Source of the DNA: JBATTK01 sp049670505
Lineage (GTDB): Bacteria; Bacteroidota; Bacteroidia; Flavobacteriales; Flavobacteriaceae
Assembly: GCA_049670505.1 (NCBI GenBank)
Contig: JBATTK010000154.1
Location: 1 to 64,000 of the forward strand
Reading direction: 5' to 3'
Length of the DNA: 64,000 nt
Position numbers and translations under genes: made by a program. Below the pieces are notes generated by a model, which saw only the letters and a program-made list of their open reading frames with translations, did no database searches and was not told where the DNA came from. Positions within the stretch are counted from its first letter, which is position 1. Every line of letters starts with the position of its first letter. Below are positions 51,672 to 60,979 of this stretch, piece by piece.

Positions 51672-52989
51672 TGGGTAGGGTTATTTTTATTTGCTTCAAT
51701 CGCTTTTTGTCCAGACTCTCGACTACAAATTGGTAATTTTTAAACAGTACTTTTTCTCCCCTTTTAGGAAAATTTCCGGCTATCTCCAGCACAAAGCCCG
51801 CAATAGTTTCCGATTCTCCTTTTTGTTCTTCAAAATCGGCATCGTCCTTTAGTTTCACTACACGGTAAAAATCCTTAAGGGTCGTTTTCCCTTCAAACAC
51901 ATAGTTAAAATCATCCAGTTTGGAGAACACCAGGTCCTCATCGTCGAACTCATCGCTTATATCGCCTACGATCTCCTCTATAATATCCTCTAGGGTAACA
52001 ATTCCGGAAGTACCTCCGTACTCATCCACAACTACCGCCAAATGGTTCTTTTTTTCCTGGAATTCCAAAAGCAGGTCGTCCAACTTTTTATTCTCGGGCA
52101 CAAAATAGGGTTCCCGTATCAATTGCATCCAATTAAAGGTCTTCCGATCTATATGGGGTAGGAGATCCTTAACATATAGTACGCCTATAACATTGTCCAT
52201 ATGATCTGAAAAAACAGGGATACGGGAATATCCATTTTGTTTTATTTCTTCCAATATTTCCAAAAACTTCATCTCCTCGTTCAAGGCAAAAATATCTATC
52301 CGTGGACGCATTACCTGTTTGGTATCCGTATTGCCAAAGGATACGATACCCTCCAGAATTTTTTGTTCCTCCCTGGTAGTATCACCTTCCGAGGTCAATT
52401 CCAAAGCTTGTGAAAGATGGTCTACACTAAGATTGGACTTTTGTTTCCCTAATTTGTTGTATAAAAAGATAGTTACCGATCGCATAGGGGCACTTAGCGG
52501 TGTAAAGACAATATCCAAGAGCTTTAAGGGATAGGTCATAAAATACGAAAAACGTATTCCGTTTCTATTTGCATATATCTTGGGCAGGATCTCCCCGAAC
52601 ATCAGAATTAAAAAGGTAGCTACAACTACTTCCAACAGAAAACGAACGGAGATTATTCCAAATAGCACATAATTGATTTTCACAAACAGTACATCCCCTA
52701 AGGAACTGAACAACAAAACAATACCGATATTTATAGCATTATTGGCTATCAAAATTGTGGCCAATAACTTCTTAGGCTTTTCCAATAACTTGATAATGAT
52801 TTTCCCCTTTGCCGTTTTTTCCTCCGCTATTTCATGGACATCTGTTTGGGAAAGGCCAAAAAAAGCAACTTCCGCCCCGGAAATAAGGGCAGAACAGGCT
52901 AAAAGTGCGATCATCATGGCAGTTTTTATCGCAAACGCGCTATCGAAAGAAATAAAAATCGGAAGTAAACTAAGGGGGTCGGGATCCAA
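51661..52989 (-). CDS. gldE: Gliding motility-associated protein GldE (CNNM/CBS-CorC family)
   Basis: A 442-residue membrane protein. N-terminal CNNM domain with three to four helices (about 18-180: ALISGAEVAFFGLSQTDV), two CBS domains (about 210-330: VMRPRIDIFALNEEM, then YSRIPVFSDHMDNVIGVLYVKDLLPH and VVDEYGGTSGIVTLEDIIEEIVGDISDEFD), and a C-terminal CorC_HlyC domain. It resembles magnesium/cobalt efflux proteins. Its position between ssb and gldD identifies it as GldE, which supports gliding together with GldD. Confidence 0.95.
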   Translation of the reverse strand: MDPDPLSLLPIFISFDSAFAIKTAMMIALLACSALISGAEVAFFGLSQTDVHEIAEEKTAKGKIIIKLLEKPKKLLATILIANNAINIGIVLLFSSLGDVLFVKINYVLFGIISVRFLLEVVVATFLILMFGEILPKIYANRNGIRFSYFMTYPLKLLDIVFTPLSAPMRSVTIFLYNKLGKQKSNLSVDHLSQALELTSEGDTTREEQKILEGIVSFGNTDTKQVMRPRIDIFALNEEMKFLEILEEIKQNGYSRIPVFSDHMDNVIGVLYVKDLLPHIDRKTFNWMQLIREPYFVPENKKLDDLLLEFQEKKNHLAVVVDEYGGTSGIVTLEDIIEEIVGDISDEFDDEDLVFSKLDDFNYVFEGKTTLKDFYRVVKLKDDADFEEQKGESETIAGFVLEIAGNFPKRGEKVLFKNYQFVVESLDKKRLKQIKITLPNEQ

Positions 52990-53014
52990 TAGTTAAAATT
53001 TAATTTCAGTTTGT

Positions 53015-53482
53015 CTAGAATGGTAGATCATCATCCTGCTCGGGTTCATCTGCAGGTAATGGTTCATTTGGCTTTGTAGTTGCTTCCGGTGCAACTGCCT
53101 GTTGAGATGGTCGGGCGCTCGATCCCGCATTGGACATGCTCTCCTGTTTAGTGGATAGGAAGGTAAATTCCTGAACATGCACCTCCGTGGTGTAACGTGT
53201 TTGCCCATCTTCTCCTTGCCATTGGCGGTTTTTTAATCTTCCTTCAACATATATTTTATCTCCTTTATTTAAATATTTTTCACATATCTCCGCGGCCTTG
53301 TTCCGCACTACAATATTATGCCAATCCGTATTGGTCACTTTTTCGCCTGTCTGCTTATTGGTATAGGATTCATTGGTTGCCAAAGGAAAACGTGCAATGC
53401 AATTGCCTCCTTCAAAATAATGTATTTTAACCTCGTCTCCCAGATGCCCTATTAGCATCACCTTGTTCAATGTACCGCTCAT
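53015..53482 (-). CDS. ssb: Single-stranded DNA-binding protein
   Basis: A 155-residue SSB. The N-terminal OB fold (about 1-105) starts MSGTLNKVMLIGHLGDEVKIHYFEGGNCIARFPLATNE and includes DWHNIVVRNKAAEICEKYL. A Pro/Ala-rich linker follows and the C-terminal acidic tip EQDDDLPF binds partner proteins. It lies between mutY and gldE on the same strand. Confidence 0.97.
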   Translation of the reverse strand: MSGTLNKVMLIGHLGDEVKIHYFEGGNCIARFPLATNESYTNKQTGEKVTNTDWHNIVVRNKAAEICEKYLNKGDKIYVEGRLKNRQWQGEDGQTRYTTEVHVQEFTFLSTKQESMSNAGSSARPSQQAVAPEATTKPNEPLPADEPEQDDDLPF

Positions 53483-53527
53483 AATAATATCTTATCCTAA
53501 AGTTCTCTTTACTTCCTATCAAAAGTA

Positions 53528-54577
53528 CTAAATTTTAAATGTATCTATAAAATCGGCTATCAAGACCGGTACAGGATATTTATCCAGTTCGGACAGTCCA
53601 ATGCCTTCCTTTAAGGGGGTGGCGGTTTTCACTATCCAAAACTTGGTATACAAGTGTTGGTGGGATAGTTTATGTACAATTTTATGATCGTTATACTGGT
53701 ATATCTGCGGTACGTCATCCAACATTAAAACGCCCTTAAGTTTTTGTCTCACTTCCTGTATGCCTATTTCCATATCCGTTTCCAACAAGGGAAATTCAAA
53801 CAGGCCTTCCCAGATACCCTTCCCCTTTCGTTGCTGTAGTATGGTCTTATACCCGGAACGGGATCCGTTGACCAGGGGCACCAAATAATTAAAATATCGA
53901 TTTCTTACTTTGGTCTTGTTCAACTTCAACGGCAACCGATTTATTTTGTTTTCCTTTAGGGCAACGCAGCTCTCCTTTAAGGGGCAGTGGAGGCAATATG
54001 GTTTTTTTGGTGCGCATTGTATGGCCCCAAATTCCATAATCCCTTGGTTGTAATCCCTTACTTCCGAAGTATCCATAACTTCCCTTGCCAATTGTTTAAA
54101 GTATTTGATACCCTCGGTACTATTAATGGCGATCTCTATCCCAAAATAACGGGCCAGAACCCGATAAACGTTTCCATCTACTACCGGTTCAGGTTCGTCA
54201 AAGCATATAGATGCTATGGCACTGGCGGTATAATCGCCCACTCCCTTTAGCTTTACCAATTCCTTATAGGTATGAGGGAACTTCCCATTGTACCGTTCCG
54301 TTACCATCTTGGCCGTCGCATGTAAATTTCTGGCCCTTGAATAATAGCCTAGTCCTTGCCATAATTTCAACACTTTTTCGGCATCGGCAGCAGCCAGGTC
54401 CTGAACGGTAGGGAAATTTTCAAGAAACTTTAAATAGTAGGGTGTTCCTTGTGCAACACGTGTCTGTTGCAACATTATTTCCGAAAGCCAAATTTTATAT
54501 GGATCTTTGGTATTTCGCCAGGGAAGATCCCTTTTATTTTGATCGTACCAAAGGAGAATTTTTTTAGAAAATGACAT
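53528..54577 (-). CDS. mutY: A/G-specific adenine glycosylase
   Basis: A 349-residue DNA repair glycosylase that removes adenine opposite 8-oxoguanine. It has LPWRNTKDPYKIWLSEIMLQQTRV, the helix-hairpin-helix LKGVGDYTASAIA with catalytic Asp in EPVVDGNVYRVLAR, and the [4Fe-4S] motif C-x6-C-x2-C-x5-C in QCAPKKPYCLHCPLKESC. The C-terminal NUDIX-like 8-oxoG recognition domain is present. The start was taken at the ATG 54577, not the upstream TTG. It is divergent from the HU gene. Confidence 0.97.
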   Translation of the reverse strand: MSFSKKILLWYDQNKRDLPWRNTKDPYKIWLSEIMLQQTRVAQGTPYYLKFLENFPTVQDLAAADAEKVLKLWQGLGYYSRARNLHATAKMVTERYNGKFPHTYKELVKLKGVGDYTASAIASICFDEPEPVVDGNVYRVLARYFGIEIAINSTEGIKYFKQLAREVMDTSEVRDYNQGIMEFGAIQCAPKKPYCLHCPLKESCVALKENKINRLPLKLNKTKVRNRYFNYLVPLVNGSRSGYKTILQQRKGKGIWEGLFEFPLLETDMEIGIQEVRQKLKGVLMLDDVPQIYQYNDHKIVHKLSHQHLYTKFWIVKTATPLKEGIGLSELDKYPVPVLIADFIDTFKI

Positions 54578-54657
54578 TAGAGGAATACTAAAGGACAAAA
54601 GTAACAGTTTAAATACTTAAAATTAGTTCTTTAGCAGAAAAGATTGAATTAAATTTA

Positions 54658-54665
54658 TATATTTG
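54658..54665 (+). promoter_or_regulatory. Candidate -7 box for the HU gene
   Basis: TATATTTG, an exact TAnnTTTG match, 37 bp before the HU ATG, a position expected for a strongly expressed gene. Confidence 0.6.
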
Positions 54666-54702
54666 CAACCCAAAAAAACAAACTGAAAATTTATATTTTA
54701 AA

Positions 54703-54993
54703 ATGACGAAAGCGGATATTGTAACGAAAATCTCGGAAAAACTCGGGATCGAAAAAGGAGACGTTCAGGCAACTGTTGAATCTTTTATGGAAGAGGTAAA
54801 ATCCTCATTGGAAAACGGAGATAATGTTTATTTAAGAGGCTTCGGCAGTTTTATTATTAAAACTAGGGCTGAAAAAACCGGAAGGAACATATCCAAGAAT
54901 ACGACCATAAAAATACCTGCTCACAACATTCCGGCATTTAAACCTGCCAAGGTTTTTGTAGAAGGAGTTAAAAGTAACGTACAAGTTAAATAA
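54703..54993 (+). CDS. HU/IHF-family DNA-binding protein
   Basis: A 96-residue nucleoid protein. It has the N-terminal helices MTKADIVTKISEKLGIEKGDVQATVESFMEEVK and the signature GDNVYLRGFGSFIIKTRAEKTGRNISKN with a DNA-intercalating Pro in KIPAHNIPAFKPAK. It is slightly longer than E. coli HU. It is the first gene of a conserved HU - 29-residue basic protein - rng arrangement. Confidence 0.95.
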   Translation: MTKADIVTKISEKLGIEKGDVQATVESFMEEVKSSLENGDNVYLRGFGSFIIKTRAEKTGRNISKNTTIKIPAHNIPAFKPAKVFVEGVKSNVQVK

Positions 54994-55023
54994 GTAAAAT
55001 ATTAATAAATAAAGTAGAACTCT

Positions 55024-55113
55024 ATGCCGAGTGGTAAAAAAAGAAAAAGACATAAGGTAGCTACCCATAAGCGAAAAAAGCGAAGGAGAGCTAACCGACA
55101 TAAGAAAAAGTAG
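55024..55113 (+). CDS. 29-residue highly basic small protein (candidate ribosome- or RNA-associated)
   Basis: A short ORF, ATG 55024 to TAG 55113, encoding MPSGKKRKRHKVATHKRK and then KRRRANRHKKK. About two thirds of its residues are Lys, Arg or His. It begins 30 bp after the HU stop and its stop codon sits inside the left arm of a strong terminator. Coding is supported by the tight fit between HU and the terminator and by its resemblance in style to tiny ribosomal proteins such as bTHX. Function is inferred; it is absent from length-limited gene calls. Confidence 0.72.
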   Translation: MPSGKKRKRHKVATHKRKKRRRANRHKKK

Positions 55114-55131
55114 TTGTCTCAACTACTTTTT
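55106..55131 (+). terminator. Terminator after the 29-residue gene
   Basis: AAAAGTAGTTG-TCT-CAACTACTTTT, an 11-bp perfect stem with a T run. The stem starts inside the last codons and includes the stop codon of the small gene. Confidence 0.85.
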
Positions 55132-55253
55132 CATTTTATACGTTCATTGACATAGAAATTCCAATAAAAGGATTTCGACGGGTTTATACAACCTGTTAAT
55201 ATATTGTTTAATCTGTTTATCCACCTTGGGTGGATGAATGTAAATTGATTCAG

Positions 55254-56801
55254 GTGAATAAAGAATTAATCGTAAGATCTAGTTCCGATGCCGTCGATTT
55301 TGCCTTACTTAAAGATGGAAAGCTTATAGAACTGCATAAAGAAGAAGACAGTAACGACTTTTCCGTAGGCGATATTTTAATTGCCAAAGTACGGAAACCG
55401 GTTACCGGTTTAAACGCAGCCTTTGTAAACGTAGGATATGAAAAAGATGCTTTTCTGCATTATCATGACCTTGGGCCGCAATTGTCCTCCATGTTAAAGT
55501 TTATAAAAAGGGTCAGTACAGGGAAATTAAGAGATTATTCCCTAAAAGACTTTCCATTCGAAAAAGACATAGATAAGCATGGTGTCATTACAGATGTCAT
55601 CAAGGCCAATCAGTCTTTATTAGTGCAAATTGTTAAAGAACCTATTTCTACCAAAGGACCTCGAATTAGCTCGGAACTATCTATTGCCGGGCGTTATTTG
55701 GTCATGGTCCCTTTTTCCAATCGTGTCTCCGTTTCACAAAAAATAGAGAGCAACGAAGAAAAAGATAGGCTGAAAAGGCTCGTAAAAAGCATAAAGCCCA
55801 AAGGATTTGGGGTTATTATACGAACAGTTGCAGAAGGCAAAAAAGTAGCAGAGCTGGATAAAGATCTAGAAAACTTACTGGACAAGTGGTCAGTAATGTG
55901 CAAGAAATTATATAAAGCGCCCCATCCTTCCAAAGTATTAGTGGAACTCAACAGGGCTTCCTCTATTTTAAGGGATGTTTTCAACGATACTTTTACAGGT
56001 ATCCATGTGGATGACGCCACGCTTTATAATCAAATTAAAGATTATGTGCAGGAGATTGCACCGAAAAAGGAATCCATTGTTAAGTTGTATAATTCTTCTG
56101 TTCCCATTTATGAAAAATTTGGGATAGAAAGGCAAATCAAAACTTCTTTTGGCCGTACCGCCACCATGAGTAAGGGAGCGTACTTAATTATTGAACATAC
56201 CGAAGCACTGCATGTAGTAGATGTGAATAGCGGTAATCGTTCCAACAAGGCCAAAAACCAAGAAGATACCGCACTGGAAGTTAATTTGCTGGCCGCCGCG
56301 GAAATTGCAAGGCAATTGCGATTACGGGACATGGGAGGTATTATCGTGGTAGATTTTATAGACATGGGCCGGGCCGATCACAGAAGAAAGCTTTTTGATC
56401 ATCTTAGGGCTGAAATGAAAGAAGATAGGGCCAAACATAAAATATTGCCTCCAAGCAAGTTTGGGCTTATACAAATTACAAGACAACGGGTAAGGCCGGA
56501 GATGAATATTAAAACGACCGAGGAAAACCCTACAGGCAACGGCCAAGAGATAGAGGCTCCTATCGTTTTAATAGATAAGATCAATGTTGATCTGGAAAAA
56601 TTGATCAAAGGCCCTGCAAAGGACAATGGAATTGTATTGAACATACATCCGTTCATTGCCGCCTATCTGACCAAAGGTTTCCCATCCATGCGCTTCAAGT
56701 GGTACCTGGAGCACAAAAAGTGGGTAAAAATACAGCCTAGGGATGCGTATACGTATCTTGAATACCGTTTTAAGAATAAGGACGGAAAAACCATTTATTA
56801 G
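55254..56801 (+). CDS. rng: Ribonuclease G / E family endoribonuclease
   Basis: A 515-residue cytoplasmic endoribonuclease. I favour the GTG at 55254 (NKELIVRSSSDAVDFALLKDGKL), which matches family N-termini; the GTG at 55230 adds eight residues. An S1 domain lies near 35-130 (DILIAKVRKPVTGLNAAFVNVGYEKDAFLHY). Catalytic-core features are LIIEHTEALHVVDVNSG and GGIIVVDFIDM (Asp residues for Mg). The CPxCxG zinc-link motif of RNase E/G is not visible, as in a subset of the family. The role is rRNA and mRNA processing. Confidence 0.94.
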   Translation: MNKELIVRSSSDAVDFALLKDGKLIELHKEEDSNDFSVGDILIAKVRKPVTGLNAAFVNVGYEKDAFLHYHDLGPQLSSMLKFIKRVSTGKLRDYSLKDFPFEKDIDKHGVITDVIKANQSLLVQIVKEPISTKGPRISSELSIAGRYLVMVPFSNRVSVSQKIESNEEKDRLKRLVKSIKPKGFGVIIRTVAEGKKVAELDKDLENLLDKWSVMCKKLYKAPHPSKVLVELNRASSILRDVFNDTFTGIHVDDATLYNQIKDYVQEIAPKKESIVKLYNSSVPIYEKFGIERQIKTSFGRTATMSKGAYLIIEHTEALHVVDVNSGNRSNKAKNQEDTALEVNLLAAAEIARQLRLRDMGGIIVVDFIDMGRADHRRKLFDHLRAEMKEDRAKHKILPPSKFGLIQITRQRVRPEMNIKTTEENPTGNGQEIEAPIVLIDKINVDLEKLIKGPAKDNGIVLNIHPFIAAYLTKGFPSMRFKWYLEHKKWVKIQPRDAYTYLEYRFKNKDGKTIY

Positions 56802-56854
56802 AAATCCTGAGCTTGATCGAAAGGTCTCTTGATGCTCAGTAGTATTCATAAATT

Positions 56855-56885
56855 AAAGCGACTTCGGAAACGGGTCGCTTTTTTT
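56855..56885 (+). terminator. Terminator after rng
   Basis: AAAGCGA, a 13-nt loop, TCGCTTT and a T run, about 55 bp after the rng stop. Confidence 0.8.
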
Positions 56886-56991
56886 GTGTTCTAAACCTAC
56901 ATGATTTTATAAAATCGCAATGCTTTAAAACATTTTGCGTTGCGTTTAGCATATCTTCGCGCTTACGATTTTAATGATTAAAACCCTATTC

Positions 56992-58182
56992 ATGAAAAAC
57001 GTTTTACTTCTACATCTTCTTTTTATATTAAGTGCCAACTGCTATACCCAAATTAATTATGAGCAAGGTTATTTTATTGATAATGCAGGAAATAGAACGG
57101 ATTGCCTCATTAAAAATGTTGACTGGAAAAATAATCCTTCCGAATTTGAATACAAGTTGAATGAAAATTCTCCTGCGCAAAAAGGTGGCGTTCGCACAGT
57201 CGCTGAATTTTCTATACTAACCAGTGCAAAATACGTCCGATCTAAAGTAAATATTGACAAATCCGAATCACAGCTAAAATACCTTAGTAAATTTAAGGAA
57301 CCACAATTTGTAGAGGAAACATTGTTTCTCAAAGAATTGGTAAAAGGTAAAGCCAATTTATATGCCTATGAAAGTGATAATTTAAATCGTTTCTTCTTTC
57401 AAACCAACAGTAAAGAAATACAACAATTAGTCTATAAAAAATATGCGGCCTCGGATAATAGAATAGGAGAAAACACCTTGTTTAGACAGCAACTATGGAA
57501 AAACTTGCCTTGTAAGGATTTATCGTTGGATGAAGTAAAATATACAGATTATAATGCAAGGGAATTGATCGCATATTTTAATAAATATAACCATTGTGTA
57601 GACGCAGATTATGTAGGGGTAAAAAATGACAATGAAAAGAGGGATTGGTTCAACCTGGGAATAAAGGCAGGATTAAACTCATCGACATTGGATATAAATG
57701 GCACCCAAATTGATGTTATAGATACTGATTTTGGAAACGATACAAATTTCAGGTTCGGGATTGAAGCAGAGTTCTTAATGCCCTTTAACAAGAATAAATG
57801 GGCCATTTTTATTCAACCCATGTATCAGAGCTTTAAAGGAGAGGAAGAATTGGCAACTCAAAGCGTTTCGGTAGACTATAAATCCATAGAAGTATCCATT
57901 GGGGTAAGACATTATTTTTTCATTAATGATGACTCTAAGATATTCCTAAATTCGGCTATTGTTCTTGATAGCCCGTTGAATTCCAAAATTGACTTTGAAA
58001 CAAGCAACGATTTTGATATTGAATCTAGAAATGGGGTAAACTTTGGATTGGGTTATAAGTTTAAAAACTCTTATAGCTTGGAACTAAACTATACTCCCAG
58101 ACGTGAGCTATTGGGTAATTTTGTTCAAATTGAATCTGGTTATACCGTTTTTTCAGTAGTACTTGGTTATACTGTTTTTTAA
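56992..58182 (+). CDS. PorT-like outer-membrane beta-barrel protein
   Basis: A 396-residue exported protein; the ATG at 56992 gives a good signal peptide (MKNVLLLHLLFILSANCYTQ), with 56974 as the alternative. The N-terminal half begins INYEQGYFIDNAGNRTDCLIKNVDWKNNPSEFEYK, a segment common to a flavobacterial family. The C-terminal half is a PorT-like eight-stranded barrel (FNLGIKAGLNSSTLDI to VFSVVLGYTVF). PorT itself belongs to type IX secretion, but this family's function is not known. It is monocistronic in appearance. Confidence 0.82.
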   Translation: MKNVLLLHLLFILSANCYTQINYEQGYFIDNAGNRTDCLIKNVDWKNNPSEFEYKLNENSPAQKGGVRTVAEFSILTSAKYVRSKVNIDKSESQLKYLSKFKEPQFVEETLFLKELVKGKANLYAYESDNLNRFFFQTNSKEIQQLVYKKYAASDNRIGENTLFRQQLWKNLPCKDLSLDEVKYTDYNARELIAYFNKYNHCVDADYVGVKNDNEKRDWFNLGIKAGLNSSTLDINGTQIDVIDTDFGNDTNFRFGIEAEFLMPFNKNKWAIFIQPMYQSFKGEEELATQSVSVDYKSIEVSIGVRHYFFINDDSKIFLNSAIVLDSPLNSKIDFETSNDFDIESRNGVNFGLGYKFKNSYSLELNYTPRRELLGNFVQIESGYTVFSVVLGYTVF

Positions 58183-58215
58183 CCTCATCAAACACCTCCT
58201 TTCTTTAATCTAAAC

Positions 58216-58689
58216 ATGACGAACCAAAAACCTTTTACCCTTTCCGAAGCCACAACAAAAATAGAGGCCTATTGCGCCTACCAAGAACGTTGCCATAAGG
58301 AAGTGGTTGCCAAATTAAAAGGGATGCGGATGATTCCCGAGGCCATAGACCAAATTGTAGCGCATCTTATCCAAGAAAACTATTTAAACGAGGAACGATT
58401 CTCCAGAAGTTTTGCCAGAGGCAAGTTCTCCATAAAAAAATGGGGTAAAAATAGAATCATAAATGAGCTGAGGCAACGGGATATCACCACCTACAATATT
58501 AAAATTGCATTAAAGGAGATAGATGAAACGGAGTATTTATCCACTTTGGATACCTTGGCCAAAAAAAGACTTTCCGAAATTAAGGAGGCCCACCCGCAAA
58601 AGAAAAGAAAGAAACTGGCGGATTATTTATTTTATCGGGGTTGGGAGGGTCATCTGGTCTATGAAAAAATAAATGAACTAATTACGTAA
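58216..58689 (+). CDS. recX: Regulatory protein RecX
   Basis: A 157-residue cytoplasmic modulator of RecA filaments. It consists of three-helix repeats: AYCAYQERCHKEVVAKL, HLIQENYLNEERFSRSFARGKFSIKKWGKNRIINELRQR, and ADYLFYRGWEGHLVYEKINEL. Length and motifs fit RecX. No recA is in the window. Its 3' end overlaps the convergent cupin gene by 8 bp. Confidence 0.94.
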   Translation: MTNQKPFTLSEATTKIEAYCAYQERCHKEVVAKLKGMRMIPEAIDQIVAHLIQENYLNEERFSRSFARGKFSIKKWGKNRIINELRQRDITTYNIKIALKEIDETEYLSTLDTLAKKRLSEIKEAHPQKKRKKLADYLFYRGWEGHLVYEKINELIT

Positions 58690-59557
58690 TGGCTCCATTT
58701 AGAAACTTATTCGTACGTTCAATGGCTTGTTCATTCTTCCAATCTATCCATTTCTGGCCTTTCATCTTTCGCATTAAGCCATCATAATAACGCATTACCA
58801 ATACATTGTACAGGGCCCTCCCCAAATTTTTGGGATTACGTGCTATGGCACGTAGGCTCATGGAAAACCCCGGGGTAATGTATTTCATATGATGCCAATA
58901 CCCTTCCGGCATATACAACACTTCTCCGTGTTCCAGATGGGTCTTATAGCCCGACACCTGTTCCAAAGCCGGCCACTGCTTAAAATCAGGATTGGAAAAA
59001 TCTATATGCTCATGTGTAATCAGTGCATGGGGTACTTTATACAGATATTTGCTTTCGGATTGCGGAAATAGAATACATTCTTTTTTTCCCTCAAAATGAA
59101 AATGGAAAATATTGGCCAGATCAATATCATAATGCATAAACGTATGGGAATCCCTACCACCAAAAAACAGCATGGGCAGGCCCTTCATAAGTCTAAGACC
59201 AAAGTCGGGATAGGTGAAATCATCTTGAAGCTCTGGTATTTCCCTAAGGATGTTCCAAAGAAAAATACGGTATTTGGTAGGTTCGCTTTTTAAAAGATCG
59301 ATATACTTGGTCATCCTCATTCGGACATGTGGTTGGTTAAAACCATCCTTATGATCTACATGTCTATCGTCATAAAGAGGCACTACAGTATCTCCCGCAA
59401 TACTTTTCATATAGTCCAAGTCCCATTTGGAGTACGCGGGCCAGTCCTCAATATAATTTTCTATAACAACAGGTTTTTGAGGCTTAAAATAGTTCTTCAT
59501 GAACTCCTCTTTGGTAATCGTCCTTACTCTGGGGATATCTTGTAAATTCAAGCGCAA
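58682..59557 (-). CDS. Cupin-8/JmjC-like dioxygenase-type protein
   Basis: A 291-residue protein of the Cupin_8 (FIH-like) family. It starts with a typical RVRTITKEEFMKNYFKPQKPVVIENYIEDWPAY and has the metal motif HxD in FMHYDIDLANIFHFHFEGKKECILFP and the later His in EVLYMPEGYWHHMKYI. These are Fe(II)/2-oxoglutarate-dependent hydroxylases that act on proteins or small molecules. The substrate is unknown. It overlaps recX tail to tail. Confidence 0.92.
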   Translation of the reverse strand: MRLNLQDIPRVRTITKEEFMKNYFKPQKPVVIENYIEDWPAYSKWDLDYMKSIAGDTVVPLYDDRHVDHKDGFNQPHVRMRMTKYIDLLKSEPTKYRIFLWNILREIPELQDDFTYPDFGLRLMKGLPMLFFGGRDSHTFMHYDIDLANIFHFHFEGKKECILFPQSESKYLYKVPHALITHEHIDFSNPDFKQWPALEQVSGYKTHLEHGEVLYMPEGYWHHMKYITPGFSMSLRAIARNPKNLGRALYNVLVMRYYDGLMRKMKGQKWIDWKNEQAIERTNKFLNGAIT

Positions 59558-59630
59558 TCGGATTATTTAAACCTCAAATTTAAAAAAACACCAACAAAAA
59601 AAATCTTAAAATTTTCCTATACTTGTAGGA

Positions 59631-60725
59631 TTAGTCGGCTTGTTTGGCCCTTTCTTTTGCTTGTTCGTTGCGTTCTATGCTATGGCCAGGTCTGGTCCAT
59701 TTCGGTTTTTCGCCCAAAGATTGAAATTCGGACTCCTTTGCTTCCACAGTCTTCGGTTGCGATACTTTTATAAAGGGTTTTTGGGGGGTTAACCCCAATA
59801 ATTGGAACATTTCCATATCCTCGTCTACATTGGGATTGGGAGTAGTCAATAATTTATCTCCCGCAAAGATGGAATTGGCACCCGCAAAAAAACACATGGC
59901 CTGCCCTTCCCTGCTCATTTCGGTACGCCCGGCGGATAATCTTACTTGCGTTTCCGGAATTACAATACGGGTAGTTGCTACCATACGTACCATGTCCCAA
60001 ATAGCAATAGGTTCCATATCCTCCATGGGAGTACCTTCTACGGCTACCAAAGCATTGATAGGAACCGATTCCGGTTGGGGGTTCAAGGTAGACAAGGCTA
60101 CCAACATTCCTGCTCTATCTTCTACGGCTTCCCCCATTCCAATAATTCCTCCACTGCACACGGTAACGTTACTTTTCCTAACATTGGCAATGGTTTCCAA
60201 ACGATCATCAAAAGCCCGTGTAGAAATTACGTCCTTATAATAATCCTCCGAGGTATCCAAATTATGATTATAGGCATACAGCCCCGCTTCCGCCAAGCGG
60301 CTTGCCTGATTTTCGGTAAGCATTCCAAGTGTACAACAGACTTCCATGTCCAATTTGTTGATGGTACGGACCATTTCCAATACTTGATCAAATTCCGGAC
60401 CGTCCTTTACATTTCTCCAAGCCGCACCCATACATACCCTAGAGCTTCCCGAGGCCTTGGCGCGGAGTGCCTGCGCTTTAACATGGGAAACCGTCATTAG
60501 ATCATTGCCTTCAATATCGGTGTGGTAACGGGCCGCTTGGGGGCAATACCCACAATCTTCAGGACAGCCACCTGTTTTTATGGACAACAGGGTGGAGACC
60601 TGAACGGTATTGGGGTCATGATACTTCCTATGAACCGTAGCTGCTTCATAGAGCAGTTCCATTAAAGGTTTGTTGTAAACATCAAGTATTTCCTTTTTGG
60701 TCCAGTTGTGTCTTGCTTCGCTCAT
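59631..60725 (-). CDS. bioB: Biotin synthase
   Basis: A 364-residue radical-SAM enzyme converting dethiobiotin to biotin. It has the SAM cluster motif in TGGCPEDCGYCPQAARY (C-x3-C-x2-C), GSSRVCMGAAWRN, CCTLGMLT, YNHNLDTSEDYY and CSGGIIGMGE, all typical. The start is set at 60725 (MSEARHNWTKKEILDVYNKPL). A C-terminal tail of about 30 residues (KAKEFQSLGEKPKWTRPGH region) is common in Bacteroidetes. It is the distal gene of a biotin region with a ketoacyl synthase and bioA. Confidence 0.97.
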   Translation of the reverse strand: MSEARHNWTKKEILDVYNKPLMELLYEAATVHRKYHDPNTVQVSTLLSIKTGGCPEDCGYCPQAARYHTDIEGNDLMTVSHVKAQALRAKASGSSRVCMGAAWRNVKDGPEFDQVLEMVRTINKLDMEVCCTLGMLTENQASRLAEAGLYAYNHNLDTSEDYYKDVISTRAFDDRLETIANVRKSNVTVCSGGIIGMGEAVEDRAGMLVALSTLNPQPESVPINALVAVEGTPMEDMEPIAIWDMVRMVATTRIVIPETQVRLSAGRTEMSREGQAMCFFAGANSIFAGDKLLTTPNPNVDEDMEMFQLLGLTPQKPFIKVSQPKTVEAKESEFQSLGEKPKWTRPGHSIERNEQAKERAKQAD

Positions 60726-60807
60726 AGTTGTTATTCTTATTCTTGGGGCTTTCCTAATTTTATAACAATACCCACAAGATTTCAAAAACCTTGCAGGTTA
60801 CGTACCG

Positions 60808-60895
60808 CTATAAAATTAGGCCGGGTCTTCCGCTGTATCTTGCCATACTTTTGAAAGTATGGCAAGGATGCCGCTACAACCCCTAAGCTATAATC
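60808..60895. repeat. Palindromic intergenic element
   Basis: The gene-free stretch between bioB and the ketoacyl synthase holds a 12-bp perfect stem CTTGCCATACTT (60839-60850)-TTGA-AAGTATGGCAAG (60855-60866). It is flanked by CCGCTGTAT and GATGCCGCTACAACCCC. It has no T run, so it is not a terminator. The flanks look like those of a dispersed flavobacterial intergenic repeat, from memory only; one copy is present here. Confidence 0.5.
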
Positions 60896-60979
60896 TTAAT
60901 CAAAAATAGCCCATATTAATTAGAAATTCCAATACTCGGGTACCAAATTCCCGATGTCCGGATTTGTATATGATAATTC

